Below the pieces are notes generated by a model. It searched no databases, was not told where the DNA came from, and was given only the letters and a program-made list of their open reading frames with translations. Of a DNA stretch of 6,436 nucleotides, positions 5,988-6,436 are shown piece by piece. The stretch lies in contig NZ_NPEF01000216.1 in NCBI RefSeq assembly GCF_002811955.1, forward strand, positions 1 through 6,436. The letters run 5' to 3'. This DNA comes from Leptospira ellisii (lineage in GTDB: Bacteria; Spirochaetota; Leptospiria; Leptospirales; Leptospiraceae). The translations under genes and the position numbers were made by a program. Numbering within the stretch: position 1 is the first letter of the stretch; the number at the start of each line of letters is the position of its first letter.

Positions 5988-6436
5988 TTATTCCGGCTCT
6001 CGGAACCATTCTCGGTATTCGAATGTGTAAAAAGCGGACTCGGGGAGGCATTGGAGCTTCCGGGTCACTCGGTTGAAGGTGAGATCGAGGTGGAGGATAT
6101 AACTGTAGTTCTTGTGAAAGGTGGGAACTCCCTCATTCAGCATCTCTTCGATAGAATCCCCGACTTCCGATTCCTCCAAATACAAAAGATAATTAAACAA
6201 ATAACAACGGGACACGCCGTGCGCCTGCGCCAAGGCCCCGAGCAGAGTCCAACTTCCCGTGCCCAAACGAACGTTGATCCGTCGCATTTTTGTTTTCCCC
6301 GAGCCGTCGCCGAGGCCGCCGGAACTGGAACTAGAACTGGACCCGCGCAACGCCTCAGCCACGCGGCTGGAAGAAGGCTGATACAAAGTCGTCCCCGCTT
6401 TTTTCCCCAAGCGTCTGGTCGCGGTCAAAAACTTCG
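5988..6436 (-). CDS. DUF1564-family protein (5' end beyond the window)
   Basis: DUF1564 is a Leptospira-associated family of unknown function, usually present as several paralogues. The frame continues to the last base of the window (...[10 protein letters not shown]), so a TTG at 6426-6428 is probably internal and the true start lies outside. Counting from that TTG, the family landmarks are [10 protein letters not shown] (9-18), [13 protein letters not shown] (48-60), [20 protein letters not shown] (66-85), [19 protein letters not shown] (98-116) and RVTRKLQC (120-127). Between about 29 and 44 there is a serine/glycine-rich linker, SSSSSSS followed by GGLGDGSG, which looks like an insertion relative to family members as I remember them. 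The RINVRL strand plus two helices joined by GVSR resembles a ribbon-helix-helix DNA-binding fold; this is inference. The gene is convergent with the DUF1554 gene. Confidence 0.85.
   Translation of the reverse strand, partial: KFLTATRRLGKKAGTTLYQPSSSRVAEALRGSSSSSSSGGLGDGSGKTKMRRINVRLGTGSWTLLGALAQAHGVSRCYLFNYLLYLEESEVGDSIEEMLNEGVPTFHKNYSYILHLDLTFNRVTRKLQCLPESAFYTFEYREWFREPE
6321..6341 (-). repeat. In-frame hexanucleotide tandem repeat encoding a serine run
   Basis: On the plus strand the unit GGAACT occurs as GGAACT-GGAACT-AGAACT-GGA, 3.5 copies with one mismatch. Read on the minus strand it encodes the seven consecutive serines in the linker of the DUF1564 protein. Because the unit is two codons long, gain or loss of copies would change linker length without shifting the frame. 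Confidence 0.7.

Overview
The window looks like chromosomal DNA of a Leptospira species (Spirochaetota). Four protein families found widely or almost only in that genus sit together: a membrane class III nucleotidyl cyclase, a multi-pass SpoIIE/PP2C phosphatase with a TPR tail, a DUF1554 exported protein and a DUF1564 protein. G+C judged by eye is in the mid-40s percent. That would suit one of the more GC-rich Leptospira species better than the roughly 35% of L. interrogans, but the species call is inference.

Layout, left to right. (1) 1-927, +: C-terminal part of a membrane adenylate cyclase whose start lies off the left edge. (2) 967-1776, -: an AraC-family regulator, convergent with the cyclase. 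(3) 1777-1957: divergent control region with a good sigma70-type promoter for the araC gene and a pair of 12-bp direct repeats. (4) 1958-2776, +: a class I SAM-dependent methyltransferase. (5) 2773-4635, +: a membrane SpoIIE-type serine/threonine phosphatase whose TTG start overlaps the methyltransferase stop, so the two probably form an operon. (6) 4636-4869: short spacer. (7) 4870-5625, +: an exported, probably lipid-anchored DUF1554 protein. (8) 5626-5987: gene-free stretch with several inverted repeats, ending in a likely rightward intrinsic terminator. (9) 5988-6436, -: a DUF1564 protein running off the right edge.

The left two thirds read as a signalling cluster. The cyclase would make cAMP and the phosphatase would dephosphorylate Ser/Thr-phosphorylated partners. 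Both carry a recognisably homologous membrane input segment (13 of 22 residues identical over its best-conserved stretch), so one sensor type appears joined to two different outputs. The AraC regulator is placed to control the methyltransferase-phosphatase pair. The right third (DUF1554, structured spacer, DUF1564) looks like ordinary leptospiral accessory content.

I found no RNA gene, CRISPR array, insertion sequence or recognisable defence system. Nothing here amounts to a clearly new system. The best leads are the shared sensor module, the regulatory layout at 1814-1913, the structured spacer, and the ribbon-helix-helix-like core of the DUF1564 protein.
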